DNA of 64,000 bases. Origin: Sporothrix humicola. Its lineage: Eukaryota; Ascomycota; Sordariomycetes; Ophiostomatales; Ophiostomataceae. Position 1 is the stretch's first letter. The number at the start of each line of letters is the position of its first letter. The notes under the pieces were generated by a model. It did no database searches and was not told where the DNA came from. It saw only the letters and a program-made list of their open reading frames with translations. The translations under genes were made by a program, and so were the position numbers. The stretch covers positions 124,001 through 188,000 of the forward strand of contig WNYE01000007.1 of assembly GCA_021396245.1 (NCBI GenBank), given 5' to 3'. Shown one piece after another: positions 46,041 through 57,263 of the stretch.

Positions 46041-47501
46041 TTAACCCTCCAGCAGCGCCGGCGCCACAATCGACTTGCCCTTGAAGTTCTCCAGACCCTC
46101 GCCGCCGTAGCTGACGAGCGGCGGCACCTCAATGCCCGTCTGGTCGGCGGGCACATCGCTCCGCGCGTCACCGCTGACCGTCACGGTGGCGCCGGCAGCC
46201 TCGAGCCAGCGGCGGCCCTGCAGCATAATGTCGCGCTTGCTGGTGTCCGGGTTGTCGTCCGTGGTGCCGCGGCCGTTCTTGAGCGGCGAGAACTCGTCCT
46301 CGCGGCGCACCTCGAGGCAGGCAAACTTGGCCAGGGGCAGGCGCGGGAACACGTCAAAGACAAACTGTTCGAGCTTGATGCCGTTGGGCGACGACGGCTT
46401 GACGGTCTCGCCGGACGTCAGGTCGGCATAGGGGATCTTCTTGCGGGCCACGTGGTGCGGCAGGTCGCGCGCCCACTGGGGGATCGTCTCGAGGAAGCGC
46501 AGGCTGTAGTAGTGGTTGACAATGTTGGCGGCGCGGAACTTGAGCACGCCGGGGTGGTTGGGGTCCTCGGCCTCGGCAGTCGCGGCATCGATCTCGCTGT
46601 ACTCGACAACGTCGGGACGGCCGTTCTTTTGCAGAATCAGACCAACGGACTCGGTAGCGTTGCGCTTGCGCACGACCTTGGTGGCAATGTCGACGTCCTT
46701 GCTGGCAGCAAAGCCCAGGAAGACAGGGTCGGCGACCTTGACGAGGCAGTTGTCGACGCAGTAGGCGTGGACGTGCTCGATGCCGCGCGACTTGAGGTCC
46801 GCCAGCACGCCCGAGCCGACCATGGCCTGGTAGATGCCGCCGTTGCCGTCGGGGGCCACGGCCACCTTGCCCTTGCCCTCGAGCAGAATCTTGCCCTCGT
46901 TGGAGATGCACGGCAGGACACCCTGCTCAAAGAACAGGACGTTGGCCTTGTCGAGGCCAAAGTACTTGTTCTCGACAAAGAAGGCCTCGGTCGGGCCCCG
47001 CGTCGGTCCGCTCGTCATAATGTACCAGGGAACAACGGCCCCTGAGCCGGCCAGCTCCTGGATCTTGAGAATGCGCTCCGCCTGGATCTGGAACAGCGAC
47101 TTGGACGACGGCAGGCCAATGTCGTAGCAGCCCTTGGGCGCCGAGCTGCCCAGGCGCGTGCCCTGGCCACCGGCCATGAGCACCACGCCGACCTTGTTCT
47201 TGGCAATCAGCTCCAGGCCGGACTTGTACCAGCCGGCAATGGCGGCGGCGTCTGAGTCGAGGATGCTGGCGGTGGCGGATTCGGGGAGGGGCTCGAGGAC
47301 GGCGGGACCGCTGTCGGCAGCCGGGGTCGGGTGCAGAGCCTCCTTGGCGAGCTCATTGATGCGGGTAGGATCGAAGAGAGCAAGCTGCTTGACGAGCTCG
47401 GCCTGCTCAGAGGCGGGCAGGCTGTCGTAAAAGGTAAAGACCTGGCCCTGCTCGGCGGCGGTGTATTTTTGCCGGAGCTCGGCAACGTCGACAGAAGCCA
47501 T
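46041..47501 (-). CDS. UAP1: UDP-N-acetylglucosamine pyrophosphorylase
   Basis: Makes UDP-GlcNAc from UTP and GlcNAc-1-phosphate, the last step of the precursor pathway for chitin, N-glycans and GPI anchors. Single coding exon of 486 residues, the normal size for eukaryotic UAP1/Qri1. The nucleotide-binding loop GVVLMAGGQGTRLGSSAPKG is at 105-124. Downstream family blocks are visible: MTSGPTRGPTEAFF, LFFEQGVLPCIS, VAVAPDGNGGIY, and HVHAYCVDNCLVKVADP. It is cytosolic, with no signal peptide or membrane segment. The ATG at 47501 precedes a short N-terminal helix typical of the family. A probable 5' UTR intron is annotated separately. Confidence 0.96.
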   Translation of the reverse strand: MASVDVAELRQKYTAAEQGQVFTFYDSLPASEQAELVKQLALFDPTRINELAKEALHPTPAADSGPAVLEPLPESATASILDSDAAAIAGWYKSGLELIAKNKVGVVLMAGGQGTRLGSSAPKGCYDIGLPSSKSLFQIQAERILKIQELAGSGAVVPWYIMTSGPTRGPTEAFFVENKYFGLDKANVLFFEQGVLPCISNEGKILLEGKGKVAVAPDGNGGIYQAMVGSGVLADLKSRGIEHVHAYCVDNCLVKVADPVFLGFAASKDVDIATKVVRKRNATESVGLILQKNGRPDVVEYSEIDAATAEAEDPNHPGVLKFRAANIVNHYYSLRFLETIPQWARDLPHHVARKKIPYADLTSGETVKPSSPNGIKLEQFVFDVFPRLPLAKFACLEVRREDEFSPLKNGRGTTDDNPDTSKRDIMLQGRRWLEAAGATVTVSGDARSDVPADQTGIEVPPLVSYGGEGLENFKGKSIVAPALLEG

Positions 47502-47574
47502 TGTGAAGTGTGGGCGGAGGGGTATCTTTGGGAGAAAGGGGAGAAAGTCGTGAGAAGAAGAAACGAAGAAGAAA

Positions 47575-47662
47575 CTAAATTGAAGGAAAGTTAGCTCATT
47601 AACGCAAAGTTGGCTTGAGTGGCAACCAGCAGCCCGGCGTGGCGACAGTGTATCTTACTAAC
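47575..47662 (-). other. Probable 5' UTR intron of UAP1
   Basis: On the minus strand, 74 bp upstream of the UAP1 ATG: donor G|GTTAGT at 47662, branch site GAGCTAAC and acceptor CAATTTAG ending at 47575, 88 bp in all. This is the standard layout for the species' introns, but there is no coding frame to confirm it. Confidence 0.5.
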
Positions 47663-49595
47663 CTTTCGTCTGATCGAAAGCTGTGAAAAGAGCTTGGAGC
47701 AAAGAGAGGTTGTTCGTGAGAGACGAAAACGAAAATGAGGATCAGGAATGAGAAAGACGGAAAAGAAAGAAAAAAGGGGGGACAAAGTAAACTAAATAGA
47801 AGGTGCGGTGTACAAGTGTCTATTTGTGCTACGAAGGAAAGAACGAGGCAGAGCACGGCAGTAGTGAGTTGCTAGTCGAAGAACGCCACGGAAGGAGCCA
47901 GCAACCAGCCCAGGAACAGTCAATAATAGACAAAGTCTCACATCATCATCCGAAATCCACACCCAGACAAGACGAAAAACGAAGAAGGAGGCCAAAATAT
48001 GCCAAATATAGACGCTAATCAAGGAGGAAACGAGGGGAGCTATGCTGTTTGCTTCAGGGCCGGCCTGCATTTGGGAGCATTTTGGAGGAAGAAAAGGAAG
48101 GAGCGGGGTGGATTTGGGGGGGCAACCTCGCGTCAGTGTGGGATTGAAACAAGGCACAGGCACGCCTTCTGGGCGAATACGGGTCGGGGAGGGGCATGGC
48201 GGCGGGGCAACAGTGGAAGGTGCGATGGTGCTTTCCTCAACATCTCAACCCTGTGCCAGCCGCGCCACCTCCCATTCGCCAGGGGCTGTTCCTTGTCTTG
48301 CACAAAGCTAGGCGGTTTGCGATTCAATTAAGCCCCGGCAACGCAGGTGCGGCTGACTGTCGTTTGGAGCCTTTTGGCACACTTTCAGGCCGTGCTAACG
48401 GACAAAGATCGATGCGCAGCCCCACCAGAGCAACAGCGAGCACAAAACGAGGCCCGGAACGGGGTTTCTTGCCCAGTTGCCAGCCAATACGAGCTCGGCG
48501 GCGAGGAAAGAAGAATAGAAAGATTCAACAAAGAAACGAGAGTACGGACAACAAAAGAAAGAGAGACGTCGAGCATCAATTTTCAACTCACACGGCATAC
48601 GGACTTGGCAGCCGATGTGGTAGCCGGTCCGTCCAGTTTGTGTTTTTCGTCCCGTTTCGCATTGATTGGGAGTACGTACTCATGTTCTTTGGGAATTGTT
48701 TGGCAGTGAATGGAAGAATACAACAAAGACAGCCTTTCTCCCCTTTTCATTTTCCCAATTCTCTCTTTTTTCTGATAAGAGGATCTTGCAAGAACGCCTT
48801 GGTTTACATATATCTCACTCGCATCTAGCCTCAAGCCAAGGTCCATGCTACAGCTCAGCCTCGCGTCAGCTGAGTTGTATGGAGTCATTCCTCTGTCAAA
48901 AACACGTTTTTGTCCAGCTATGTTTTTTTCTTCACTCTCGAAACATTGTAACAATTTGGTAGAGGAATAAAGCTCATCATTCTTCGACTTCACAGCCAAT
49001 GCGTTTCCGTCTTTTGTCATGTTTTACAGATGGACCAAAGCCGCGTAAACATACATTCAAAAAGAGGCCATCAGGGGTTTTATCTTCCATATTTAGAGGA
49101 AAGAAGTTCAGCCCTACCTCTCTTGTTCCAACAAACTCTATTTAGAGCTCGGATGTTACCCTATTTTCTGCTCGTGGCATTGAACGAAGAAGCACGAGAA
49201 AAGCACGAGAGAACTCTCAGGGTCCAGTTTTTAGTGTTTTGCTGGTTGTGCTGTTCTGTGCCTGGTTTCAGGGTCAGAACTGCCATTATGTCACCATGCC
49301 AATTGGCGCTAGGCCGGACCTGTCCATTTGTGAGAGCTTGCCTGAATTGCAAAAGCTCCAGAAGCCTCCAGAAGCATAACGCCTAACCAATAGCGGTCTG
49401 CTGCCTAAGTAAAAGCTGCATATACGGAACAGCAGGCAGACTTGAGGGCTGCTTCTTGATCGACATCTTGGGATGAGTCTCACATTCATGATGAATATAT
49501 CCAAGTATATATTATGAGTTGTCGCGACGGCATTGGCTGGCCTCCAATAAATATTTCTTACTCAGATATCATTACTCACATATCCTTCGCCCGCC
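47663..49595. other. Divergent promoter region, UAP1 / DNA glycosylase
   Basis: About 1.9 kb. Minus-strand pyrimidine-rich leader of UAP1 up to about 47800, then mixed sequence, and the short leader of the glycosylase gene. Frames such as 48196-48828 have no domain or codon support. Confidence 0.5.
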
Positions 49596-50690
49596 ATGGC
49601 TGAAGACACAATGCCTTTGCCAACATTTGGCGGCCGTCTGGCCAATTTTGCCTATTCCGGAGACGGTGACAACAACACAAGTCCTTCACCGGCACGGAGT
49701 CTTCGCAGCCGAAGCATCCCGGCGCCACAGACAAGGTCGGCCTCTGGGTCGCCCACTAAGCCACCATCACGGGCGTCGCCAAGATTGACCCCGGGAAACG
49801 CGACCAAACGCAAGCTTGAAGATGGCGAGGCCGCAGACGGCGGTGTGACTTTGGGCAATATCCCACAGTTTTCGCGGCCCACGCCTTCCACGTCTGCCGT
49901 CCCCTCGCCGAGCCCGTCGCCGACGAAGAGGTCTCGCTCTGCCAACCGGGCCCGCGCCGCCAAACCCAGCAAATACGCCCCGCCCACCACGTACGCCCAC
50001 CTTCCTTTGCTGCCGGACGCCATTGCACCCAACCTGCTGGTCCTCTTTGTCGGCCTAAACCCGGGCATTGAGACCGCTCGATCGGGGCATGCCTACGCCC
50101 ACCCCTCCAACTTGTTTTGGAAGCTCATGTACAGCAGCGGCGTGCTTCCGGAGCGGTGCACGGCGCAGGAGGACCGGACGCTGCCGGCGCGGTTCCAGCT
50201 GGGGCTGACCAACATTGTGGCGCGGCCATCGCGCAACGGCGCGGAACTGAAGGCGGCCGAGCTGGACGCGGGCGTGGCGATCCTCGAGGCGAAAGCGCGG
50301 CGGTGGCGGCCCGAGGTGATGTGTTTTGTGGGCAAAGGGATCTGGGACAGCATTGTGCGCGTCAGAGCACGGCAGGGAAGACCGAAACCAGAATTCAAGT
50401 ACGGCTGGCAGGACGAGAGTGAGAATATGGGCGTTGGAGAGGCCGACGACGACGACGATGAAGCTGCAAGGACTGTCAAGGAAGAAATTCTTGGTGACGA
50501 GGAGGGTACTGACAGTGAAGCGCCGACAAACGTCCGAATCGATCCAGACTGGAAGGGCGCACGCGTGTTTGTTGCGTCGAGCACGAGCGGACTGGCAGCA
50601 TCACTTTTACCGGCCGAGAAAGAAGCAATCTGGCGGCAGCTTGGTGAATGGGTTGAGAAACGGAGAGAAGAGTTGAAGGAGACGGCATAG
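49596..50690 (+). CDS. TDG/Mug-family G:T/U mismatch DNA glycosylase
   Basis: Base-excision repair enzyme that removes uracil or thymine from G mismatches in the nucleus. Single exon, 364 residues. A disordered Ser/Pro/Arg-rich N-terminus (1-130) precedes the glycosylase fold. Motif 1 is GLNPG at 153-157 with the catalytic Asn155, followed by SGHAYAHPSNLFWKLM, LGLTNIVARPSRN and VMCFVGKGIWD, all conserved in fungal members and S. pombe Thp1. Motif 2 reads VASSTSG at 326-332. An acidic insertion (about 275-312) separates the two. The start lies in a good CCGCCATGG context. Orthology with Thp1/TDG is secure at family level; preferred lesion is not determinable here. Confidence 0.93.
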   Translation: MAEDTMPLPTFGGRLANFAYSGDGDNNTSPSPARSLRSRSIPAPQTRSASGSPTKPPSRASPRLTPGNATKRKLEDGEAADGGVTLGNIPQFSRPTPSTSAVPSPSPSPTKRSRSANRARAAKPSKYAPPTTYAHLPLLPDAIAPNLLVLFVGLNPGIETARSGHAYAHPSNLFWKLMYSSGVLPERCTAQEDRTLPARFQLGLTNIVARPSRNGAELKAAELDAGVAILEAKARRWRPEVMCFVGKGIWDSIVRVRARQGRPKPEFKYGWQDESENMGVGEADDDDDEAARTVKEEILGDEEGTDSEAPTNVRIDPDWKGARVFVASSTSGLAASLLPAEKEAIWRQLGEWVEKRREELKETA

Positions 50691-51031
50691 TGAGGTGTAT
50701 TTGTTGATTGTTTGTTATACATGAGCGAGCACTCTTTGATTTTTTGCAACCGACGACATATGAATGAATGGTCATGGGTATTTTTTTATGTAATGATACA
50801 GGTAAACGTGACAATCGTGGTAAAAGAGAGACGAAGAATGAAAAGAAAAAGACAAATCCCAACCCAGGCCGCACATGAATATTAAAAAAAGTGTACAAAA
50901 AGAGTACAATAAACAAAAAAAGGCATCTTCGTAAACTGGGTATTCCTAGACGCCGGTCCCAAAATCAAATCTAGTTTTTCACGTCCTCAAGACGTTAGGC
51001 GAAAGCAAAGTGTTGATGCTTCGCATAGCCC
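50691..51031. other. Convergent 3' flanks
   Basis: 341 bp between convergent gene ends. A/T-rich with AATAAACAAAAAAAGG near 50907. No gene. Confidence 0.5.
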
Positions 51032-52169
51032 TTACAGGGCAAACACAGCGGCCGCGACCGTCACGATGACGGGCCAGTAGCCCGCGTGCTGCAGGAGCGA
51101 CTGCAGACCACTGCCTGCATTGGCGTTGCCGTCCGTGCTAGAGCCATCGCCGTCGGGGCTGTCAGTGCCGCCGGAAGCCGTAGTGCCGTTGGCGAGCGTG
51201 CCGTTGATGAGAATGGTGCTGGTGCCGTTGACGTCGGCGACGCTGACCTGGTTGGCAGCGAGCGCAGCCGTCGAGCCGTTGCCAATCAAGTCGTTCATGT
51301 ACGTGCTGTTGGTGTTATCGTCGCAGGCGCACTCGACAGTCTGGTCGCAGCCGCAGCCGACATCGCGCGTCTCGTTCTTGCCCGACGACTCGTTGTAGTA
51401 GGTGTACGGGTGGCCGTAGGGGTAGTAGTAGATGGGGTGGTACCAGAGACCGGGCCAGAAAGCCAGGCCAGCGAGTGATGCGCCAGCAAACGCGCCAACC
51501 GCGACGGGAGCAATGCCCGAGGGCGAGCGCTGGCCCGAGCGGTAGGGCACCGAAGCACCACCGCCATAGTACTGACCACCGCCGTAGGCAGGCTGGGTGC
51601 CACTGCCAGTCGTAGTGCGGCCGCCCGAGTTGGAAGATGAAGAGCCGGCGCCGGAGCCCTTGCCGGTGCCGCCGCCGCTACCTGTAGAGCCGCCACTGCC
51701 TGATGAGCCACTGCCAGAAGAAGAACCACCACCTCTGTTGAGGGGAAAGACAGAGAGAGTTAGACAAAGGAAAACAGAGTTTCGGACAACATGATAATGA
51801 CAGAGAAGAGAGAGAAATGAAAGACGAAAAAAAAGACAAGGAGAGAATATCTTACCTGCCGCCGGACGAGCCACCGCCCGAAGAAGAACCACCGCCAGAC
51901 GACGAGCCACCACCGGAAGATGAGCCACCGCCAGACGAGCCTCCGCCGCCACGGCCACCACCACCGCCGCCGCCCTTGCGACGGAACAGCTTCTCGTCAA
52001 AGACCTCGCCAATATCGCGCTTTGCGTCGTTGGAGTCGGCGGACGACGAGTCGACGCGCGCAGACAGAGAGGGTGAGCTGTTGTCGAGGGCGGGTGCGCC
52101 GGGAACGGCAATGGCGTGGACAATGGGTGCCGAGAGGGACACTGCGGCTGTGATGAGACTGAACTTCAT
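51032..52169 (-). CDS. Gly/Ser-rich secreted protein, probably GPI-anchored
   Basis: Two exons, 52169-51856 and 51734-51032, give 338 residues. Signal peptide MKFSLITAAVSLSAPIVHA, a likely dibasic processing zone (KLFRRKGG), then long Gly and Gly-Ser repeats that continue across the intron (GTAAGA donor, CAACAG acceptor). The central part has Gly/Tyr-rich YGGGQYYGGG, a hydrophobic Ala/Gly stretch at about 195-215 and an aromatic block WYHPIYYYPYGHPYTYYNES. A Cys motif CGCDQTVECAC with several N-glycosylation sequons follows. The C-terminus is hydrophobic (YWPVIVTVAAAVFAL) after a Ser/Gly linker, which suits a GPI signal. It resembles uncharacterised fungal DUF7732-type surface proteins; that family name is from memory and tentative. 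A cell-surface role is inferred. Confidence 0.82.
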
Positions 52170-55100
52170 GGTGAAGTGTTGCGTGTAGTTGCTGCAATCT
52201 GTGCTATGATAGAATGGTTGATGATGGATGGATGGATATGCAAATGGCGATGATGTTGATATCCTGTGTTGAGTGTGTTTCGGATTGTTGATGTGGGGAG
52301 TGGTTGAAGATTGAAGAATGAAGATGGAGAAGAGACAGGAGAAACAGTGACACAAGAGATGGTTCAGTTTTGTGACGGGGGTGGGTTCCGTTTGTTTTAT
52401 ATTCTGGAAGGCGAGGCAACGATGGGAAAGCGAGGAAAGAAGGCAAAGATGACAAAAAAGGTACTTGAGGAAACAAGTGTTGGAAGTAGACTTTTAGAAA
52501 TCAGGAAGGTACGTAGAAGGAAGGGAGCAACAGGGCACAGGAGACGGAAAGAATGAAAAGCGAAAGAACGAAGGAAAGAACGATCCAAGCCCCCCAGGCA
52601 CAGGAGACACGACCTGAAAACACAACCTGCCTCGGGATCAGCCTACCAGAAAACCAGCAAACCCAGAGGCTTGGCTTTTGCCATCTTTTCCGCCTTGGCG
52701 ATGATTTTGTTATTACAGAGAAGACTGGCCGTGACTTCATCAAAAAGTGGATGAAGGGTGTATCGCCCCCCTTTCTGACACGCTCTTTCCCACTTGGGCC
52801 GTTAAGATTTGTCGCCTGCCCTCGCCTGGCCCTAGCGCCAAACGAAAAAGATACATGTGCCCGTTCGCATTTGAAGTACCTCCGTGTCGTACCTGAGAAA
52901 AGATGAGGAAGGAGGAGTAACCCAAATGCACGGAGCTTCCTCCGCTCTTACTGAGTACAGAATGCAGTGCCTCACGAAAGTTCTTTCTCCGTCGCAACCA
53001 ACATGTTCTGTGTTGAAGTAAGGGTCGAAAAGCGAAAACGCCTCAAAAAGAGCCCGTCTCGTCGCCCGCCAATACTGCGACATCGACGCCCGACCGAATG
53101 CGGCTGCGACGCGATCCTTACATCGTACTTCGTTTTCCCTTCTTTGACGGGGCGCTGGTGGTCGATCAACCGTCAATTTCGCATTTCACATTTACTTTGC
53201 GGTGTGGGCGGCCCAATCAACAGGCGCGCAAATAAGGTATTTTGGCGGGTGGACTGCGCTATGGACGTTTTGGGTCACCAACCGACAGGGACACAGACCT
53301 GAGCGTCAGGTCTCTCATCAGTCTTTCAGTCTCAGTGAACCCGCCAGCCATTTATGCTTCTTCCATTTTCAGGGGTCCGCGCGCACTAGCGCGACCTTTA
53401 TTTCGCTTCTCGTTGGTCGGTGGAGTGACATGGAGTCAGAGGGTTGTTATTGGGGATTTGTTCTCTCGTTCTTTTCGCTTTCTTTTGCTTTCTTTTTACT
53501 TTATTTCATGACTATGATTGTTTCGTTTTGTTCGCTTGTCCGCCAGTTACAGATTACTGTACTTGCAGCACGCTAACATGCAATCGGGCGTGGCTGGGTA
53601 GAGGCGACACCGCTACAGCGGACTTTTCACGGCCCTTCCACAAAAATACAGCGCCTGCAGTGGAAACGGCGGGATCCGGTGGGACCAGTTCGACCGGCTC
53701 TCTGGAACACAGCCACGATGGCCGGTCGAACAACGGCGTTGCATTTTGCTCGTAAAAAGGCACGAGGAACGAGTGTGTGTTAATAAGGCGGAAGGATGGG
53801 CACCAGTTTTCTCCGCTGTGGACGTTTCTTTGGAATCAGCAGATTGAAAACTGACTAACAAATGCGATTTGGAAGAAGCTTCGCAGCCAAGACACAGCAT
53901 TTGTGCGACATTGCGACGTAGAACAGATTGTAAATCAAGAAGGAGAAAGTACGTCACACAAAGCCTTTTGTTATGTCCGCTTCGTCCAGAAAGCATCGTT
54001 GCTCGTGATGAAGCGGTGTTGTTTTCGCCGTGGTCCGTCCTTCTCGTCAACGTCATGATTACAGCGCCCAAGAGGCTACTGTAAACTTACAGCGCCGTCA
54101 CCTGAACAGCACTGCCAGGCTTGGTTGATTTGGGCGAATAATTACAAGTCCAACAAATGACGTCGTGACAGGACTTTCGTTGCGCCTCGCATTGCTCCGT
54201 CTGCCAACGAGGTCTTTCTTCTACTTTTTTCTCGTGACGATACCTGATGATACAAGGAAGACCTGCATCGCCTAGAAATCCGCAAGGCAGCGCGGCAGAT
54301 TGCCCCATTTGGCCGCTTTTCCCCGTTCATGCCAGCCTTCTTTTTCTTCCTTCTCTCTGTTCTCTCGTTCTAAAGAACCTGTGAACTGTTCCAACGGCCA
54401 AGACAATGTCCGAGAGGCTGAGTCTCTATGGCCATGCCGTCGGGCACCAGTTGTAAACAGAGAGCAAATAGGGTACTCGGAAAGGATCACGTTGAATCCC
54501 CTTAGGTAGAGCCAAGCTTTTCGACGAACCAGAGAAGAAAAAGGTTCTCATCCCAAGAGATCTCGCAACATAGCATCCGACAATTAAGCTTTTCACGCCA
54601 TATGAAGTCTCTGGTACCGGAGTCAGCATCTGATAATTGCTTGTATCTTGCCTTATTGTACAATAAAATGCTATCTTTGACCGACTGCATAAGGTCTATG
54701 GCCTTTCAACAATTCACGTTTCTACTCTTGTTCGAGCAGCACGTATTATTCAACACACTCCCTATAGTATGTATGACTCGAAATAATATCAAATTTGTCC
54801 CTCAGCAAAGTATCTCGCTAAAATAATGTGCACAAATTGCATCTTGACAAATGATGCATTTCTTTTCTGCAAAATAGAGGCAAGATACCCGAAGTCCACA
54901 GCTTCGGCACTAGAACACTTCGATTTCAGCACTTTCCACAGCGCCTTATTACTACAGCCTCGCTGCTGTGCCGTACCAACAGCAGGAGAGCAGGTTCCCG
55001 TCCCTCTCTAGACCCACTAGCGCGAGGCAGAGCGCAAGGTTTCCCCAGAACGAGAGATCGCCCCATGCCGCTTTCGCCTTCCAACACATATTAACGACTT

Positions 55101-55418
55101 TCGATATTCAAACTTCAGACGACATTCGATCAAGGCGCAGGTACAGCAAACGGCCGCGCCGCTCATCGACTTTATCGTCTTGGTTTTTCTACTCGGCGGC
55201 CGTACCGTTCTTCCGTGGTGCCCGGGCAAGCCACAATCGACGTCCCGTCTATACTGAGTATCTCGCTTCTCTCTGGTGTAACCCTTTCCCACCAATTTGC
55301 ACCATTTCCCCTCACTTTGCAACATCCTGCATCTGCACCCTGCACAGCCTCGTTCGCGTGCACCTGCAACCCGCGATTACACATTCACAACAAGCCCACA
55401 ACCTGACCAAACTTCATA
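52170..55418. other. Long divergent intergenic region
   Basis: 3.2 kb between two divergent genes. The 150 bp left of the secreted-protein gene are its leader. Frames elsewhere (for example 53613-54071 on the minus strand) lack support. The 350 bp before 55419 are CA-rich leader of the next gene. No RNA gene recognised. Confidence 0.5.
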
Positions 55419-56898
55419 ATGTCCGTGCCGTCGAAACCGGACCGGAGCTTGTTGGACCGGTTGAATGCGCTCAAGCCATCGAGCATTTCGCTGGCCGCGC
55501 CACAGCAGAGGCAAGTCACAGCGTTCTTTTTACTGCAGTTGAAAGCCTCAAAGTCCACACATACTAACACGGAGCAGCCTCGGTGATGCACCATCAACCG
55601 ACATCACGCCGTCTGCTTTGCCGTCCGCGGCAGCTCCAGTGACCAGAGAAGACCGCCTGTCTGCCCGCCTCAAGACGCTACGAGAAGCTCGTGACGGCGA
55701 TGCTGACAAGGGCGGCGATGGCCACGAAAACGAGAAAGACAACGGCAGTGAACCAGAAAAGCCAGGAGCTTCACCATCTCCAGAAGAGCCAAAAGGCGAT
55801 GAAGTGGCAACCAGTAAAGTCAAAAGTCCTGGGGCTGACAATGGAAAAGCAGACGACGTCACAGACGATCCGCTGTTTTATGTCGACGACGAAGCAGTCA
55901 ACGATCTGTTGCTTGAGTTAGCGGCAGAAGGGCTCGGGGAAGATGAGGAGCTCCTAGATGGCGAGGACGAGGCAGATCGGCTTGCCCGTGGTGACGGCAC
56001 AGGCGACGACGACGGCTTAATACCATTGCCGAGTGTGCCAAAACGGCTAGGCAACGAGTCCAGTGACGACGAAGACAATGACGCAGACAACTCCAAGATG
56101 GTTGAGGACTTGCTCAAGAGTCTGGCTGGCACAACAATCAAAGACGACGCTGCAGGGAACAGCAAAAAGGACAAGCCGAAAGACGGCCACGACTCGGACG
56201 ACTCGGATGGCGATGATATGCAACGAGAAGTACGGCGAGTTCTGGAAGAAGCACAAGACGAGGTCGACCTAGCCAAACAGCGAGGAGAGGCCAACGATGA
56301 AGATCAAGATCAAGATGAAGATGAAGATATTATTACAGGGCCTCGGAGGCGGAGCACGGGTCAAGATAACGAGCCCATCCCACCACGAGATGCGCCTAAA
56401 AAGGACGACGACGATGCAGACAACTTTCTGGGTCTTCCCGCCGTCCCAACAAGACTTGTCGATCCACCGCCATCACCCCCCTCTCTTCCTTCTGTTCCTT
56501 CACAAAAACTCCCCAAACGGGGCGACGACGACGATATTTCTGCCCGCCTCGCCGCTCTACGTGGTCTCCAGGGCAAAGCCGCGGGCCTCGGTCAGACGGA
56601 CGCCTTTGGCCTGCCCTCGGCTCCAACCTTCCGCCCGGGTGAAGAAGAAGGCGGTGTTCTAAAACGAGGACACTTTGGCCACGGCCGCAACAACTACACA
56701 GACGCCGACCAAAAGGCATGGTGCGTCGTGTGTCTCGAGGACGCCACTGTGCGCTGTCTTGGCTGTGCCGACAACAATGGCGGCGATGAAGACGACCAGA
56801 ACAATGCCTACTGCGACCGCTGCTGGCGGGACATGCATGTCGGACCGGCTGCTGGTTTTGACGAGCGTGGTCATAAACGGGTGCCTCTTGTGAGGTGA
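55419..56898 (+). CDS. ANCHR/ZFYVE19-like zinc-binding protein
   Basis: Two exons, 55419-55510 and 55578-56898, give 470 residues. The intron begins with GC, not GT (AG|GCAAGT), and has a perfect TACTAAC branch site and a GAGCAG acceptor; joining gives APQQSLGDAPSTDI in frame. The N-terminus starts MSVPSKPDRSLLDRLNALKP, then comes a long acidic region with short repeated motifs of the DDLLxxLxAEL/RLAALR type. The C-terminal zinc module has Cys413, Cys416, Cys424, Cys427, Cys443, Cys446, His451 and His463, like the C-terminal B-box of human ANCHR (abscission/NoCut checkpoint regulator). A role in cytokinesis or ESCRT control is inferred from that similarity. The Asp/Asn insertion inside the zinc module (about 429-440) is unusual. 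Confidence 0.8.
55511..55577 (+). other. GC-AG intron
   Basis: 67 bp. Donor AG|GCAAGT matches the consensus for the minor GC class apart from T to C at +2. Branch TACTAAC at 55562-55568 and AG at 55576-55577. No GT donor nearby restores the frame. Confidence 0.75.
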
Positions 56899-57263
56899 GC
56901 CATACATACTTTAATAACTTACTCACGATTGATGACACTTTAGAAAGACATTTGTATTTTCTCGCTTTATTCCATGCGTGTGTTCCAATAATAGCTTCCA
57001 GTTCCCAATTTTGCCCGTATGTGCCTCCCTTTCCGTTGTTTCTGTGTGTGTTCCTCCTTTCCCTTGGGGGATATTATATGCAAAGCCAATCTGTGATAAC
57101 AGGGGTCAGAAAATCAAAAATCAAAACAAAAAGCCAATAACCCTATCCCTATCCTCCGATATACCAGGTCCAATCAACCAAAAACAAATAAACACAACAG
57201 ATAAATAATACAAACACGCCAAAAGACAATCTTCAAACTTCAACTTAGCCAGCCCGCAATCCC
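56899..57263. other. Convergent 3' flanks
   Basis: 365 bp between two convergent genes, with A-rich ACAAATAAACACAACAGATAAATAATAC around 57183-57211. A splice donor-like GGTGAGCC overlaps the stop of the ANCHR-like gene, but the continuation is hydrophobic low-quality sequence and was not added. Confidence 0.5.
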
